Source: Lathyrus oleraceus
Lineage: Eukaryota > Streptophyta > Magnoliopsida > Fabales > Fabaceae
Direction of reading: 5' to 3'
Assembly: GCF_024323335.1 (NCBI RefSeq)
Contig: NC_066580.1
Coordinates: forward strand, 440,529,351 to 440,593,350
Length of the DNA: 64,000 nt
Below, one piece after another: positions 53,658 through 64,000 of the stretch (position 1 is the first letter of the stretch; the number at the start of each line of letters is the position of its first letter). Made by a program: the position numbers and the translations under genes. The notes beneath the pieces are model-generated. The model was not told where the DNA came from and searched no databases. It saw only the letters and a list, made by a program, of their open reading frames with translations.

Positions 53658-54595
53658 ATGGCTGACCAAAGAATTCTGAGAGAACTTGTTGCTCCTGATA
53701 TGAATTACAATGGTTTATGTATTGAATATGCTGATGTTATTGTTCCTTTTGAGTTGAAATCTGGTTTAATACACTTGTTGTCAAGGTTTAGTGGTCTTGC
53801 AGGTGAGGATCCGCATAAGCATCTTAAGGAATTTCAGGTTGTTTGCTCTACACCATTGAGACCTGAAGGAATCACCGAAGATCACATCAAACTGAGAGCC
53901 TTCCCATTTTCACTACAGGGTGCTGCCAAGGATTGGTTATATTATCTTGAGTCGAATTCTATCACAACTTGGAATGATTTGAAGAGAGTCTTCCTAGAGA
54001 GATACTTTCCTGCCTCCAGGGTTGCATCAATCCGAAAAGAAATATATGGTATTAGACAGGGAAATGAGTCATTGGGTATTGGGAGAGATTCAAACAATTA
54101 GTATCCAACTGCCCTCAACATCAAATTACCAAAGAACTGCTTATTCAGTATTTCTATGAGGGATTGTTACCAATGGATAGAAACATTCTTGATGCTTCTA
54201 GTGGTGGAGCACTTGTCGATAAAACTCCAGTTGTTGATAAAGTCCTGATTGAGAACATGTCACTCAACTCCCAACAGTTCACAACAAGGGATAGTTTTAT
54301 GGTCCAAGCAAAAGGTGTGAATGAGATTCAGGTTTATTCTTCCAACAAAGCTCTAGAAACCAGAATTGATGAACTTACCTCTTTAGTGAAACAATTGATG
54401 CTACCCATTCCACCACCACCACCATATAACCCTCCACAGGTAACCACCTCTTCACCTTCTGAACCTTCACTAGAGGAACTTGTCAAGCAAATGGTTTTAA
54501 ACACTCTCCAATTTCAACAGGGAACAAATTATAGTATTCAGACTTTGCAAACACAAATTGGACAACTTGCCACTTCAATGAATGCCATGCAATAA
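53658..54595 (+). pseudogene. Athila-type Gag
   Basis: ATG at 53658 (MADQRILRELVAPD) is the normal Athila gag start; the GTG further up is not needed. Blocks: PFELKSGLIHLLSRFSGLAGEDPHKHLKEF, KLRAFPFSLQGAAKDWLYYL, WNDLKRVFLERYFPASR, then GNESL. There a small deletion shifts the frame (stop at 54101). The other frame continues with YFYEGLLPMDRNILDASSGGALVDKTP and a proline-rich stretch (IPPPPPYNPP) to an in-frame stop at 54593-54595. It would form the particle core; it is broken here. Confidence 0.88.
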
Positions 54596-55306
54596 GCTCA
54601 AGGATCAAACCAACTACATGCTCAAACAGTAGTTAATCCAAAAGCCTCTAATGTGAGTGCAGTTTCCTTGAGATCTGAAAAAGTAACAAAACCATCCCCA
54701 GAAAAAAATAAAAAAATTCTTGAGGTAACACCTGAACCTTCTTCCGTTGTGATAGAAACTGAACCCTCTGTTATGGTAGAAACTAAAAAAGAAAAAGAGA
54801 AGGAGTATGTGCCACCAGTTCCCTTCCCACATAGAATACTGAAAAATAAAAGGACTGATGATGGAGACAATGAGAGAGAAATTTTAGATGTGTTCAGAAA
54901 AGTGGCGGTAAACATTCCGCTTCTTGATGTTATTAAGCAGGTTCCAAAGTATGCAAAATTTCTAAAAGACTTGTGCACAAGTAAGAAAAGGTTGAAGGGC
55001 AATGAGAGAGTAAATTTGGGACGAAACATTTTAGCCCTTATCCAACCTAAACATTCACCTGAAAAAGCTGTTGTTCCATCCCTCAATCAGGCCATACCCC
55101 AAAAGTGCAAGGATCCAGGAACTTTTGTTATTCCATGTACCATTGGGGATAGTAAATTCGACAATTGCATGCTTGATTTGGGAGAAGGCATTAATGTTAT
55201 GCCTACTTCTGTTTATAATAACCTTGATCTTGGTCCTTTGCAGCATACATGTTTAATCATTCAACTGACGAACAGAAGTAATGCTTGCCCTATTGGAGTA
55301 GTATAA
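54596..55306 (+). pseudogene. Athila-type Gag-protease continuation
   Basis: Same frame as the preceding gag piece. It has a Lys/Glu-rich linker, then the Athila block VPFPHRILKNK, FRKVAVNIPLLDVIKQVPKYAKFLKDLC, and the retropepsin region FVIPCTIGDSKFDNCMLDLGEGINVMP. The usual DLGAS active-site box reads DLGEG, so the protease is probably inactive. It ends in an in-frame stop after CPIGVV; the next ORF continues in frame. Confidence 0.82.
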
Positions 55307-55309
55307 GAT

Positions 55310-56203
55310 GTGCTTGTTCAAGTTAATGACTTGATTTTTCCTGCAGATTTCTACATTCTGAACATGTATGGAGGAACAAATTCAAGCAAACCACCTATCA
55401 TTTTAGGCAGACCGTTCATGAAAACGGCGAAAACAAAAATTGATGTCGACGATGGAACCATGTCCATGGAATTTGGTGACATTGTCGCAAAATTTAACAT
55501 TTTGGATGCCATGAAACATCCCTTGAAGGAGCATTCTATTTTTCATATTGAATTGATCTCTGAGTTGGTTGATGACACCTTTTCTGAATTGTTTTCACTT
55601 GATTTTCCATCTCTATCTGAGTTTGATGATGTTTATTCATGTGATGATTGTACTGACATTAACCTTTGTGTTGTTTGTGCTGAGATTGATGCTGCCTTGC
55701 AGGGTGATAGTATAAACGAAGTTATTTATGTGGCTGAAGCTCTTGACATTCCGGCTGCCCCAAACATACCATCCATTAAACAACCACATTCTTTAGAGCC
55801 TAAACCACTTCCCGAGGATTCATATTATTCATCAAAGCTTCAACTTAAGCAGAAATATAAGAAGGGAATTGGATGGATCTTGGCTGACACTCGTGATATT
55901 AGCTCATCCATATGTATGCATAGGATCTCACTTAAAGATGAAACAAAAGTAGTGAAGCATCCCCATAATCCTTTAATTTTTGATGTTGTAAAAAAGGAGA
56001 TCACTTTCACGTGTCCATTCAACACTTTTACTTATCGAAGATACTTTTTTGATCCTGGAATACAAGGCAAATGCACTAATCAAAATTTCAATGTCAATGG
56101 ACACTACCCAAAGCTACTCCATGAGAACCCGACTTTGGAAGAAGAGGCTATAGAAGAGCTCTCTTTGGGAAAGGCTGCTTATGCAATCATTTATCCGTCT
56201 TGA
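55310..56203 (+). pseudogene. Athila-type pol remnant: protease end, RT fragments, integrase tail
   Basis: Starts with the protease C-terminus (PADFYILNMY, PPIILGRPFMKTAKTKIDV). The RT N-terminal approach follows (LKQKYKKGIGWILADTRDISSSICMHRI). At about 55998-56003 it jumps straight to TFTCPFNTFTYRR, a block normally well over 100 residues later, and then to NFNVNGHYPK, an integrase C-terminal block. So RT core with YVDD, RNase H and the integrase core are deleted, yet the frame is preserved across at least two junctions. It cannot be catalytic. Confidence 0.85.
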
Positions 56204-57592
56204 CTCCTCGGATGTGTTCTTTCCTTTCTGTCACTCTTATTTTATATTTATGCCCTTTCATTGAGGACAATGTATGTTTTAAGTGTGGGGGAGGGGACCA
56301 TTTATTTGTTTTGTTTTCTTTGTTTTGTTTTCAGTTTTTCTCTGCTTTGGTATTTGTTTGCTTTCTTAAAAAAATGCATGCTTTTTCCTTTGGTTTTTGA
56401 GTTACAATTATGAGTATTTTTCTTAGTTCTCTTGACTAAAGTCTTGTGGTGTGATGTGAAAAATTTGCTGTGCATTTTTAGTATGATAGGTAGGACTAGA
56501 CTCTAAATTGTATATCTTTAGCAGTAAATCATTAACCTTGGTGAGCTTTGAGCCTTATATGGATAACATACAAAAATCCATCTCTTTCTTTCTTGTGTGA
56601 TTCACTCATGTCTGTTGATCTCTAGAACTTGAATTGACTCTTGTTGATGTTGTTGTTTACTTGTGCACACTGATATGATAAAGGTAATTTTGTTTTTGTT
56701 TTTTTTGTTTTTTTTAGCCAGTTAGCCAAAAATCCAACCCTAAAATAATTTCATCCCTTGTTTGAAACCCCCTTGAGCCTATTCTCCCTTTTTTGTTTAA
56801 AACTCATTACAAGCCGAGAAGTGAAAACCAATATTATCACCCTATTCAAAGGGTTGAAAGAGTCTTGTTTGGAGTTGTGTGGGGTTGAATAATTATGTTT
56901 GTAATATTTCAGAAGATGGCAGAAAAAGAAAAAAAAATAGAAAAAGAAAATAGAAAAGAAAAAAAAGGAATGAAAAAATAGAAGGATAAGAGGAAGAAAA
57001 AAAAGGAATTATGTTTGTAATATTTCAATACATGTCAATACATACTCCTTCGAAAAAAATGAATAAAAAGAGGAAGGAGAAGAGAAAACAATTGCTATAA
57101 AGTTGTTCAAGTGAATGAAATATTTTATAAATTCAACTCCCGCAGTTTCTTTCAAGTCTCTTTTATCTTTTTGAATTTTAGCCTAGTACCCCTTAGGATT
57201 TATCCCACCCTTACCTTGGCCACGTTACAACCAAATAAAAGTCCTTTTGATCTTCGTGTGCATGTATTTCAATTGTGGATGTTAGAGTCTTTTCAAGCTT
57301 ATGGTAGTACTAATTTTCATGTTGTGCTTTGAGTGTAAATAGTTAATCTAAACACTTGAGAATTGAGTGAATTATATCCTGTGAGGATCTTACTGCTGTT
57401 GATGTACTTTTTGGTAATATGTTTTTCTATCTGCTTTGAATGTCATAAAAAGTTGCTTACTAATACCATGTTCTTGAAGCTTAAACTTAGAATTATGCTT
57501 ATATCTTGTATCTTGAAAACTTTTGGAAGTGCATGCTCTGTTTTCTTTCCTTTTGTTTTAAAATTGTAATTTTGCTCGGAGTGCAAAAGTTC
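56204..57592 (+). other. Athila-type 3' non-coding region with an internal polypurine tract
   Basis: GAGGACAATGTATGTTTTAA followed by GTGTGGGGGAGGGG at 56284-56297 is a conserved Athila sequence after pol. The rest (1.3 kb) is non-coding, with purine-rich AGAAAAAGAAAA stretches at 56920-57080. An env-like ORF, found in some Athila elements, is not recognisable. Confidence 0.7.
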
Positions 57593-57607
57593 AAGTGTGG
57601 GGGAATT
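57593..57607 (+). other. Terminal polypurine tract (Athila-type)
   Basis: AAGTGTGGGGGAATT directly before the 3' LTR. Shares AAGTGTGGGGGA with the internal tract at 56281. Confidence 0.85.
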
Positions 57608-58679
57608 TGATCAGTGCATTTTGATGCACCTTCTTCTACTATTATACTTAGGCAACTCTATAGTTTATTCTATTATTTTTACTATTTTAGTGTATTTTTA
57701 TATTTAAGTTTATTTTTGGTTTATTTTATTTTCGCACTTTATTTTCAGCATAAATAGTTATTTCATACTTTGTTACTATACAGATCATAACTTGAGCTAC
57801 GAGAATCGGATTGATGCATTCTAATATGCATTGGAAAGCTAAGAGAAAGAGTTACAACTTTTATACTGAAGACACAAGCTGATTTGGAGTGAAGATGTCT
57901 CAAATAATTTGTTGAATTTTCGTACTTTAGGAAATATTTTCTTTTGGGCCATTTGTTGGGCCGAATTTAGGTTTTCCGGCCCAGTTTGAATTATTAGTGA
58001 AACCCTTATTCTGTTTAAAAGGGCAGTCGTGGTACTGTAGCAATCACACATTATTCACGTTAACTTTTTGCTTTTGTGCGATCATGAAGAGGAACTAATC
58101 TCGTATAGTCAATCTGCTGTAACCGAATTTTCAAGGCTTTGAGGTTTTTATTCTATCAATTTAATTTTATTCTCTTTCAATTCTATTCTATAAAATTGCA
58201 TTTGCTTAATTTGTATTTTGTGGAATGGTTTTGATTAAATTCGTATGATTGCATTCCTAACTATTAATCGTCGCTTTGTCGTTAAATTGCGTTTGTAAAT
58301 CGTGTTTGCTTAATTCACGATTGTCTGTATCCGTTTGCTTAATTCGGAATATAGGAATATAAATCTATCATATATCTATTGCGCTTGTCAATCGAATTTG
58401 AATCGAATAGATCGAAGCCGCTTAGGGAATTGGTAGGTAAAAACCAGTGATTAGCCGGAAACCGAAAACAGTAGATTGACTTATTTTATAATCGCTTATT
58501 TTAATCTTTTTTTTTGTTTTGTTTTCTAAATCGACCAGTAAAACATAAACCCCCCTTAAATCGATTCCATTAGGTTAAGAATAATACAAGAATCCTTGCG
58601 ATACGATACTCGAGTTGTCGCTTCCGCTAAACTATAGTTTTCTAATTACTCGTTTTGACCCGTGCGCGACAGCGGATCA
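57608..58679 (+). mobile_element. Athila-type 3' LTR
   Basis: TGATCAGTGC...GCGGATCA, followed by GGACG (58680-58684). Partner of 52034-53122. Confidence 0.93.
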
Positions 58680-58684
58680 GGACG

Positions 58685-59286
58685 CTTGAATCTCATGAAC
58701 AAAGAATGGCTGAGAGAGCTGCAGGAAAGTCGATGAGTGATATGGCTTTGCAGGCACAATCAGCAAAAGAAAGCAAAGGCAAAGGTAGCTAGAATGGCAA
58801 CAAAGGCAGAAAAGGCTACAACAATTCGACTGGTTGAAATCAGCAAGAAGGAAATTGGTTGAATCAGAGAAAACCCTGGAACCAAGGCAACCAAAGATGA
58901 GGTGCTGCAGGTATAGGAAGAAGTGTTGGTAGTCAAAAGCCAAACAAGAGTCACATTCAGTGTTATAATTGTTAGAAGCGTGGTCATCATTCTAGTGATT
59001 GTCCAGAAAAGCAGAAGAGCCAAGAAACTTATGCAAAACTGGCGAAACATGAAGAAGAAAAGATGTTGTTGATAGTTACAACGAGAGATGAAGAGAGATT
59101 CAAGGACCAGTGGTACTTGGACTTAGGATGCTCATCACACATGTCTGAAACGAAAGATTGGTTTGTCAACATAAATCCCTCAATGAAGAACATGGTGAAA
59201 TTTTGAAATGACAATACTCTAGCAGCTGAAGGTGTTGGTGATGTTCTGATTATGAGGAAAGATGCAAGAGATCAGTAATTTCAAAT
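58685..59286 (+). pseudogene. copia Gag C-terminus and protease, decayed
   Basis: Resumes the copia gag with LESHEQRMAERAAGKS. A knuckle CYNC.KRGHHSSDC carries an in-frame stop, and the protease site reads YLDLGCSSHMSE, with Leu for the Ser of the usual DSG. Several stops between 58790 and 59280. Inactive. Confidence 0.85.
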
Positions 59287-60567
59287 GTGTTGTACATGTC
59301 AGGCATGAAGAGAAATTTGCTCAGCATATGGCAGTTAGTCGAAAAGAACTACAAGGTGTCGATCAAAGACAAGATGATGAGAGTTCTTGACTCAAATGGA
59401 AGGTTGATCTTGAAGGCTCCATTGTCTCAGAATAGAACCTTCGAGACTGAGCTTAATGTGATGGAGCATAAGTGCCTTGCAACAATAGCCAGGAGAGATG
59501 AATGGATATGGCATTATAGACTTGGCCATCTCAATTTCAAAGACATCAGATATTTGAAGAGAATAAATATGGTTTTAGGATTACCAGAAATCGACATTCC
59601 AAACAAAGTGTGTGAAGAATGTGTACAGGCAAAACAACACAAGAACAACTTCAGTAAGGATGCAGGAAGCAGGTCGAAGGCAATTCTTGAAGTCATATAC
59701 TCTGATGTATGTGGTCATATCCAGGTGGATTCTATTGGAGGTAACAAATACTTTGTTACATTCATAGATGATTTCAGTAAAAAATTATGGGCTTACCTGA
59801 TCAAGAAGAAAAGTGAAGTGATCGAGGTATTTGCCAACTTTAAATCTATGGTCGAAAGACAAAGCGGTCGAAAGATCAAGATTCTGAGGACTGATGGTGT
59901 TGGAGAATATGTGTCGAAAGACTTTGATGCATTATGTGTGAAAGAAGAGATTATGCATGAGGTGGTGCTACCCTACACTCCATATCAGAATGGAGTCGAT
60001 GAAAGGAAGAATAGAACCATCATGAATATGGTGAGAAGTATGTTGAAAGGCATGCATTTACCCAAAGAACCATGGGGAGATGTTGTGTCAACTACAACAT
60101 ATATCCTGAACAGATGTCCGACGAAGAAGCTAAAAGGAATCACGCCAGAAGAATGTTGGTCTAGTGTCAATCCTAGCTTAAGTCATCTTAAGGTGTTTGG
60201 ATCTATAGCACATAGACATGTGTCAGATCAGTTGAGAAGAAAACTTGATGACAAGTCGAGTCAGATGATTCTGATAGGATATCATTTGATTGGAGGATAC
60301 AAGTTGTTCGACCCAGTGAACAAGCAAGTGGTGATTAGCAGGGACATGGTCATAGATGAGCTTAATGAATTGGATTGGACTGAGAATGTTAAGAAGGATT
60401 CAATGAGAATATTATGTGATGAACCGACTAGTAAAGTAGAAAGAGAAGTTCGACAAGAAGTCAGAGGTGAAGCAGGCCCAAGCAGACCTCAAAGAATACG
60501 ACACATGCCTACAAGGTTGCAAGAATGTGTGATTACATCAGATGATGTGGTAAATGAAGAAGGTGAG
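59287..60567 (+). pseudogene. copia integrase, truncated by an Ogre-like LTR
   Basis: An open frame of 427 codons up to the insertion point. HHCC zinc site at His76, His81, Cys109, Cys112; DDE at Asp140, Asp203, Glu239 (spacing 62/35). The GVGEY and NGVDERKN boxes each differ by one residue from the usual GGGEY and NGVAERKN. The C-terminal RPQRIRHMPTRLQE marks the start of the RT linker. The frame then runs into the Ogre-like LTR at 60568, giving a chimeric tail to 60738. RT is off-window. Confidence 0.9.
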
Positions 60568-63500
60568 TGTCGCATTACGCGAAAAACCGGCGGGAAAAGA
60601 AACAACAAAGCCGCCACCGTGCGTTATTTATCCCAAAAGGAGGGAAAGGAAACGCTCGAAGTAAACCTGGAAAGGACATGGTCTCGCGACCAGAGAAAGA
60701 TGGGATCGGGAGTCGGTTATGCGAAGGGAAGGTATTAGCACCCCTACGCATCCGTCGTACTCGACGGGATCCACGCTCAGAAAGAATAGAAGAAAGGTTG
60801 CTAAAAACTGCTCAAACACTGCACAAGCTGGAATCAAACACTGAAAGACGGAAGAAACGAACTCGGCAGGATATCGCATCCTGGGCCTACGTAGTCTGTC
60901 AGACACAGACATCAGAGTCGACGTAGTTCGGGACAGGGGAAACATGCTCGCTAGGATGTCGTATCCTATGCATACGTATCTTCTCTAACCAGAAAAGAAT
61001 CAGAGCACTCGCAGCTCGGCTAACGCACGCCAAACAACACAAACAGGAAACCGACTGCCAATCGCTGGACTTACGTTAGACTCCACACAAACAGGCAAAC
61101 CTGGAAACCGAACGCCAATCGCTGGACTTACATCAGACTCCGAACCAACAAACACACACAGGAAACCAACTGCCAATCGCTGGACTTACGTTAGACTCCA
61201 ACACACACAAAGGGTTGAAAAAGAAAAAGGGCGCCTGGAGAGATCAGCTCATCTCCTGCCTACGTACCTCATCTGGTATGAGGATCAGGGCGACGTAGTT
61301 CCCCTAAACAGGGAAAGAACTTCTAACCTAACCAGAGACTGGGGAAGTGACAAACTAGAAGGGAGACTGACTCGAGCCTAATAGTTATCATGTAATCCAT
61401 AATGGTCCTAGGTTGAGGTTTCTATCCTAACTTGCACAAGAAGTAAGCTATCCTAAACAGCACAATTAAACAAGCACACACACTATATGCAAACAGTTTG
61501 GGCTCATACAGGGCTAGGCTGTAGAAACAGGCCAACTGGAATGGGGGTATTTTTAGCTCTTAACCCTAACATTGAGGGTTAGGGTGAAGCAGATGAAATG
61601 GGAATGAGGGGTGTGCCTCATAGCTCTTATCCCTAGCCTGGGAGAGCTTGACTCAAATAGAAAGTGTGTGAGTTCAGAATGTAGGAACTCTTCTCCACAG
61701 ATGACTGACACTACAAGAGTTTGGGTTTTTATTCACAATGCATCAACACATGGTGTGAGCAAGAGGAATGACACACTGAGTAGCAGGGGATGGATTACAC
61801 ATCCCTTTTATCTGCCAATTGCCTCCTAAGAGGACTTTACCTACTTGGCACAAAATTAAACATCCATAAGCATTGCCTCTTAAGGAGGGCTTCAGACAGG
61901 TGCCTACCAATAACAGTAGGTCTTCCAGACTACATGAAGATTAGGGAATTATACCTCAGTGGTATGCAAACCACAAGTAATGCCAAGCGAAGTTCAAATG
62001 AACTTAAAGCAACTTAGGTACCTGTGGAAACAGCTAAACCAATCAGTACAAAATCCAGACAAACAATCAACAGTCAGAATCAGACAGACAAACAAGTCAT
62101 CAACAGACAACAATGAGTAAACCACAAGGCAAACACAAATGAATTATCCTCAACCTACAAAACACACAAAGGTTAGCAAATAACAACAAATGACCAAGCT
62201 TAAATGAAGGAGCCACTCCAATCATGGAAATGTACACTTGAACCTGAAATTCACAACCCAAATGGTAAGTAACAAACCACTAGGTCAAAGCCTAGGGTCA
62301 AAAGAGGATCAAAAATCCAAAACAGAACCTCAAACTCAACATAAAGCATGTTTATCCACTCAAGAACAAGTCCTAAAGAGGACCAAAGCAAAATCATTAT
62401 GCAAGTTCATGTAATAGGCATGTGAAGTCAAAGACCAATTCAAGGCACCCAAATGATTATCATGAATGAAAATTCTCAATCAAAACAGAAATGATTCAAA
62501 TTATTCTGGAAAAATTCATTAGCAATCAAGACATCCACAACATCCATCACACAAAAAATCAGAACCATTAGAGATCATTTGGCATGGAAATCACATTGTA
62601 CAAGTTAGACAACCAAATGTGTGACACAAATTGTCACACCATGTTAACACACGCATAAAACAGAAATGAAGCATGGGAAAAATGTCAAACCAAAACCAAA
62701 ATGTCCATTGATGTGTCTAGAATCAGCATGTAAAATTTCAAGTTCATTGGATTAAAATCAAGCTTTTCACAAAGAAAAGAGTAAGGCAAGGTCACAAATG
62801 GATACATGATCACATAACCTAGCACCAAATAAAATCCAGCCATGCACAATTTTGGAAATCATAATCATACAAAAACTAGACATTCTAAGGAGCATTTTGC
62901 AAAAAATTGGGATTGAATCGGATGATTTTTCAATTTTATATGATTTTATGAAGTTGGGAAAAAAATTTGAAGTTAAAACATGAACTAGCATGGCAAAATG
63001 GAGGGAACATGTGAAAATGAATTAAAATTTGAAAACATGCGCTCGGTGGGACTCGAACCTGGTCCAGATTCAAAAATGCGCGCTAAGCACCAAAACGGTG
63101 CCGTTTCAACTGAAGCCCTAGCGCGCCCAGAATTCGTAGCAAATGATGAAGGTTCGTAGCAAATTCGTGGCTATTCTGGAAACGATGATGATCTTCATCC
63201 TCTTCACGAGGTTGAAGATGAAGATTGCATCAACTTCATGAGCAAATTCCAGAAAATCCAGAAAAATTCCAGAAATAAAAAAAATCATACCAAACGAATC
63301 CTTGTCTCATGTACATTAAAGATCAAAACACAAATCATGCTAAAACATCATGCATCGTTCAAATCGAAGAAAATAAAAATTGACATCAAAACTTCAAACA
63401 CACATAACTTCATGAATAATGCACCATTTCACTTGATTTTTCTACCAGAATCATCACCAAACAAAGATCTACACAAATATAACCATGAATTTGAGAATAA

Positions 63501-64000
63501 GTGAGATCGAAACTTGACCTCTTGAAGAACAACAAGTGGAAACTCGTGCTACAAGGCTCAACAATGGTCCAAAACTCTTCTGCAATGCTTGTTGAGATGA
63601 TTGATGGAGAGATTGAAGCTCAAACACGCATGAATCCAGTTGATTTTGAAAATTCCATTAATGCTTCAAGCTTCATGTATGGTCAAGTATGGCACGAATT
63701 CCTCCAAATCCACGTCCAATCTTTCTCAGAAACACTTCATGATCATGATTCCAACCAGAGAAATGGTCTTTGTGTGAGAAAATTGAAAGTTCTTTTTGAG
63801 AGAAAAATTTGAAAAGTTTCTAGATCTAGATCTGAAAAGCTTGTGTTCATCCCCAATGCAGTTGTAATTATGCTTATATATGTCTTGCTAATGATTCTGA
63901 AAACATGCTTAAGCCAAAACTAAATGGGATTAACAAGTTACAAGGTGTGTGAGAAAATTGGATTTTCACCTCATGCATGAGATGCATGCGTGAATAGTAC
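60568..64000 (-). mobile_element. Second Ogre-like element: partial, diverged LTR
   Basis: TGTCGCATTACGCGAAAAAC at 60568, preceded by GTGAG (60563-60567), is the same terminus as 3211 and 18739. The first 210 bases are about 90% alike. Beyond them similarity is patchy but the order of repeats is kept: three 60-70-bp units at 61040-61205, AGGATGTCG-type inverted repeats near 60866 and 60952, and the tRNA-like module near 63040. It runs off the window, so neither the other LTR nor the interior is seen. No protein gene in it. Confidence 0.88.
63035..63130 (-). promoter_or_regulatory. B-box-containing tRNA-like module, diverged LTR copy
   Basis: The minus strand reads CCAGGTTCGAGTCCCACC (B box) with GGGCGCGCT and CAGTTGAA upstream, both shared with 5945-6012. 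About 30 extra bases, including ACGGCACCGTTTTGGTGC, a partial palindrome, separate them. Persistence of the B box in a clearly diverged LTR is the main argument that it matters. Confidence 0.5.

Larger units (their letters stand above)
52034..58679 (+). mobile_element. Athila-type gypsy internal-deletion derivative, 6,646 bp
   Basis: LTRs of 1,089 and 1,072 bp with visible divergence (older than the SIRE and Ogre-like copies), GGACG duplications, a primer site, Athila-style gag, a protease remnant and a pol from which RT, RNase H and most of integrase are deleted. The remaining frame is held open with only two in-frame stops from about 54110 to 56203. Non-autonomous; movement would need an Athila relative. 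Confidence 0.9.
50921..60567 (+). mobile_element. Ty1/copia element (Tork-like), split and truncated
   Basis: 5' LTR 50921-51407, primer site, gag, then a 6.65-kb Athila-type insertion (52034-58679) inside gag. Gag-protease and integrase continue up to 60567, where a second Ogre-like LTR begins. RT, RNase H and the 3' LTR are off-window. Several stops in gag and the protease point to an old copy. The Tork assignment is by integrase style and LTR length only. Confidence 0.85.

Noticed and set aside
59287..60738. 483-codon integrase fusion as a real protein
   Set aside because: The last 57 codons are translation of the Ogre-like LTR after the insertion point at 60568.

Overview
This is plant nuclear DNA made almost entirely of nested LTR retrotransposons. 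I found no convincing host single-copy gene. Very long Ogre-like LTRs (about 7.4 kb), SIRE/Maximus-type copia, Athila-type and Tekay-like gypsy elements, and familiar legume LTR termini together point to a large-genome legume of tribe Fabeae (pea, faba bean, lentil or vetch relatives). The species cannot be fixed from this window.

Left nest (1-46179), outermost to youngest. A decayed Tat-type pol (46184-46935, minus) was hit by an element whose LTR survives at 45637-46179 and 32993-35047. Into that LTR went a copia element (27550-32992, minus; 5' LTR 31706-32992). A Tekay-like gypsy element then landed in the copia YVDD codons; its pol/gag is at 1-2459 and its split LTR at 2584-3210 plus 26126-27549. 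Finally an Ogre-like giant (3211-26120, minus, TSD GTACC) landed in the Tekay-like LTR. Separately, a complete SIRE element (35048-45631, plus, TSD TGTGT) entered the outer LTR.

Middle (46180-50920): the Tat-type pol remnant, an unassigned decayed ORF, a LINE RNase H tail with an (AAT)n end, a 340-bp MITE inserted in that tail, an AT microsatellite and a second possible TIR element.

Right nest (50921-64000): a Tork-type copia (plus) whose gag is split by an Athila-derived internal-deletion element (52034-58679, TSD GGACG). Its pol is cut at 60568 by the LTR of a second Ogre-like element, which runs off the window.

Most notable points. (1) A paired 14-bp palindrome module, GTTAACCGGTTAAC twice at 21-bp centre spacing, is tandemly repeated at 72-75 bp in two unrelated elements: the Tekay-like LTR and the copia 5' leader. 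(2) The Ogre-like element has nearly identical LTRs yet a ruined pol and one intact chimeric Gag-like ORF, so it looks like a recently active non-autonomous element. (3) Its LTR carries a tRNA-like A/B-box module and a dense same-strand W-box cluster. (4) The SIRE third ORF has what looks like its own promoter.
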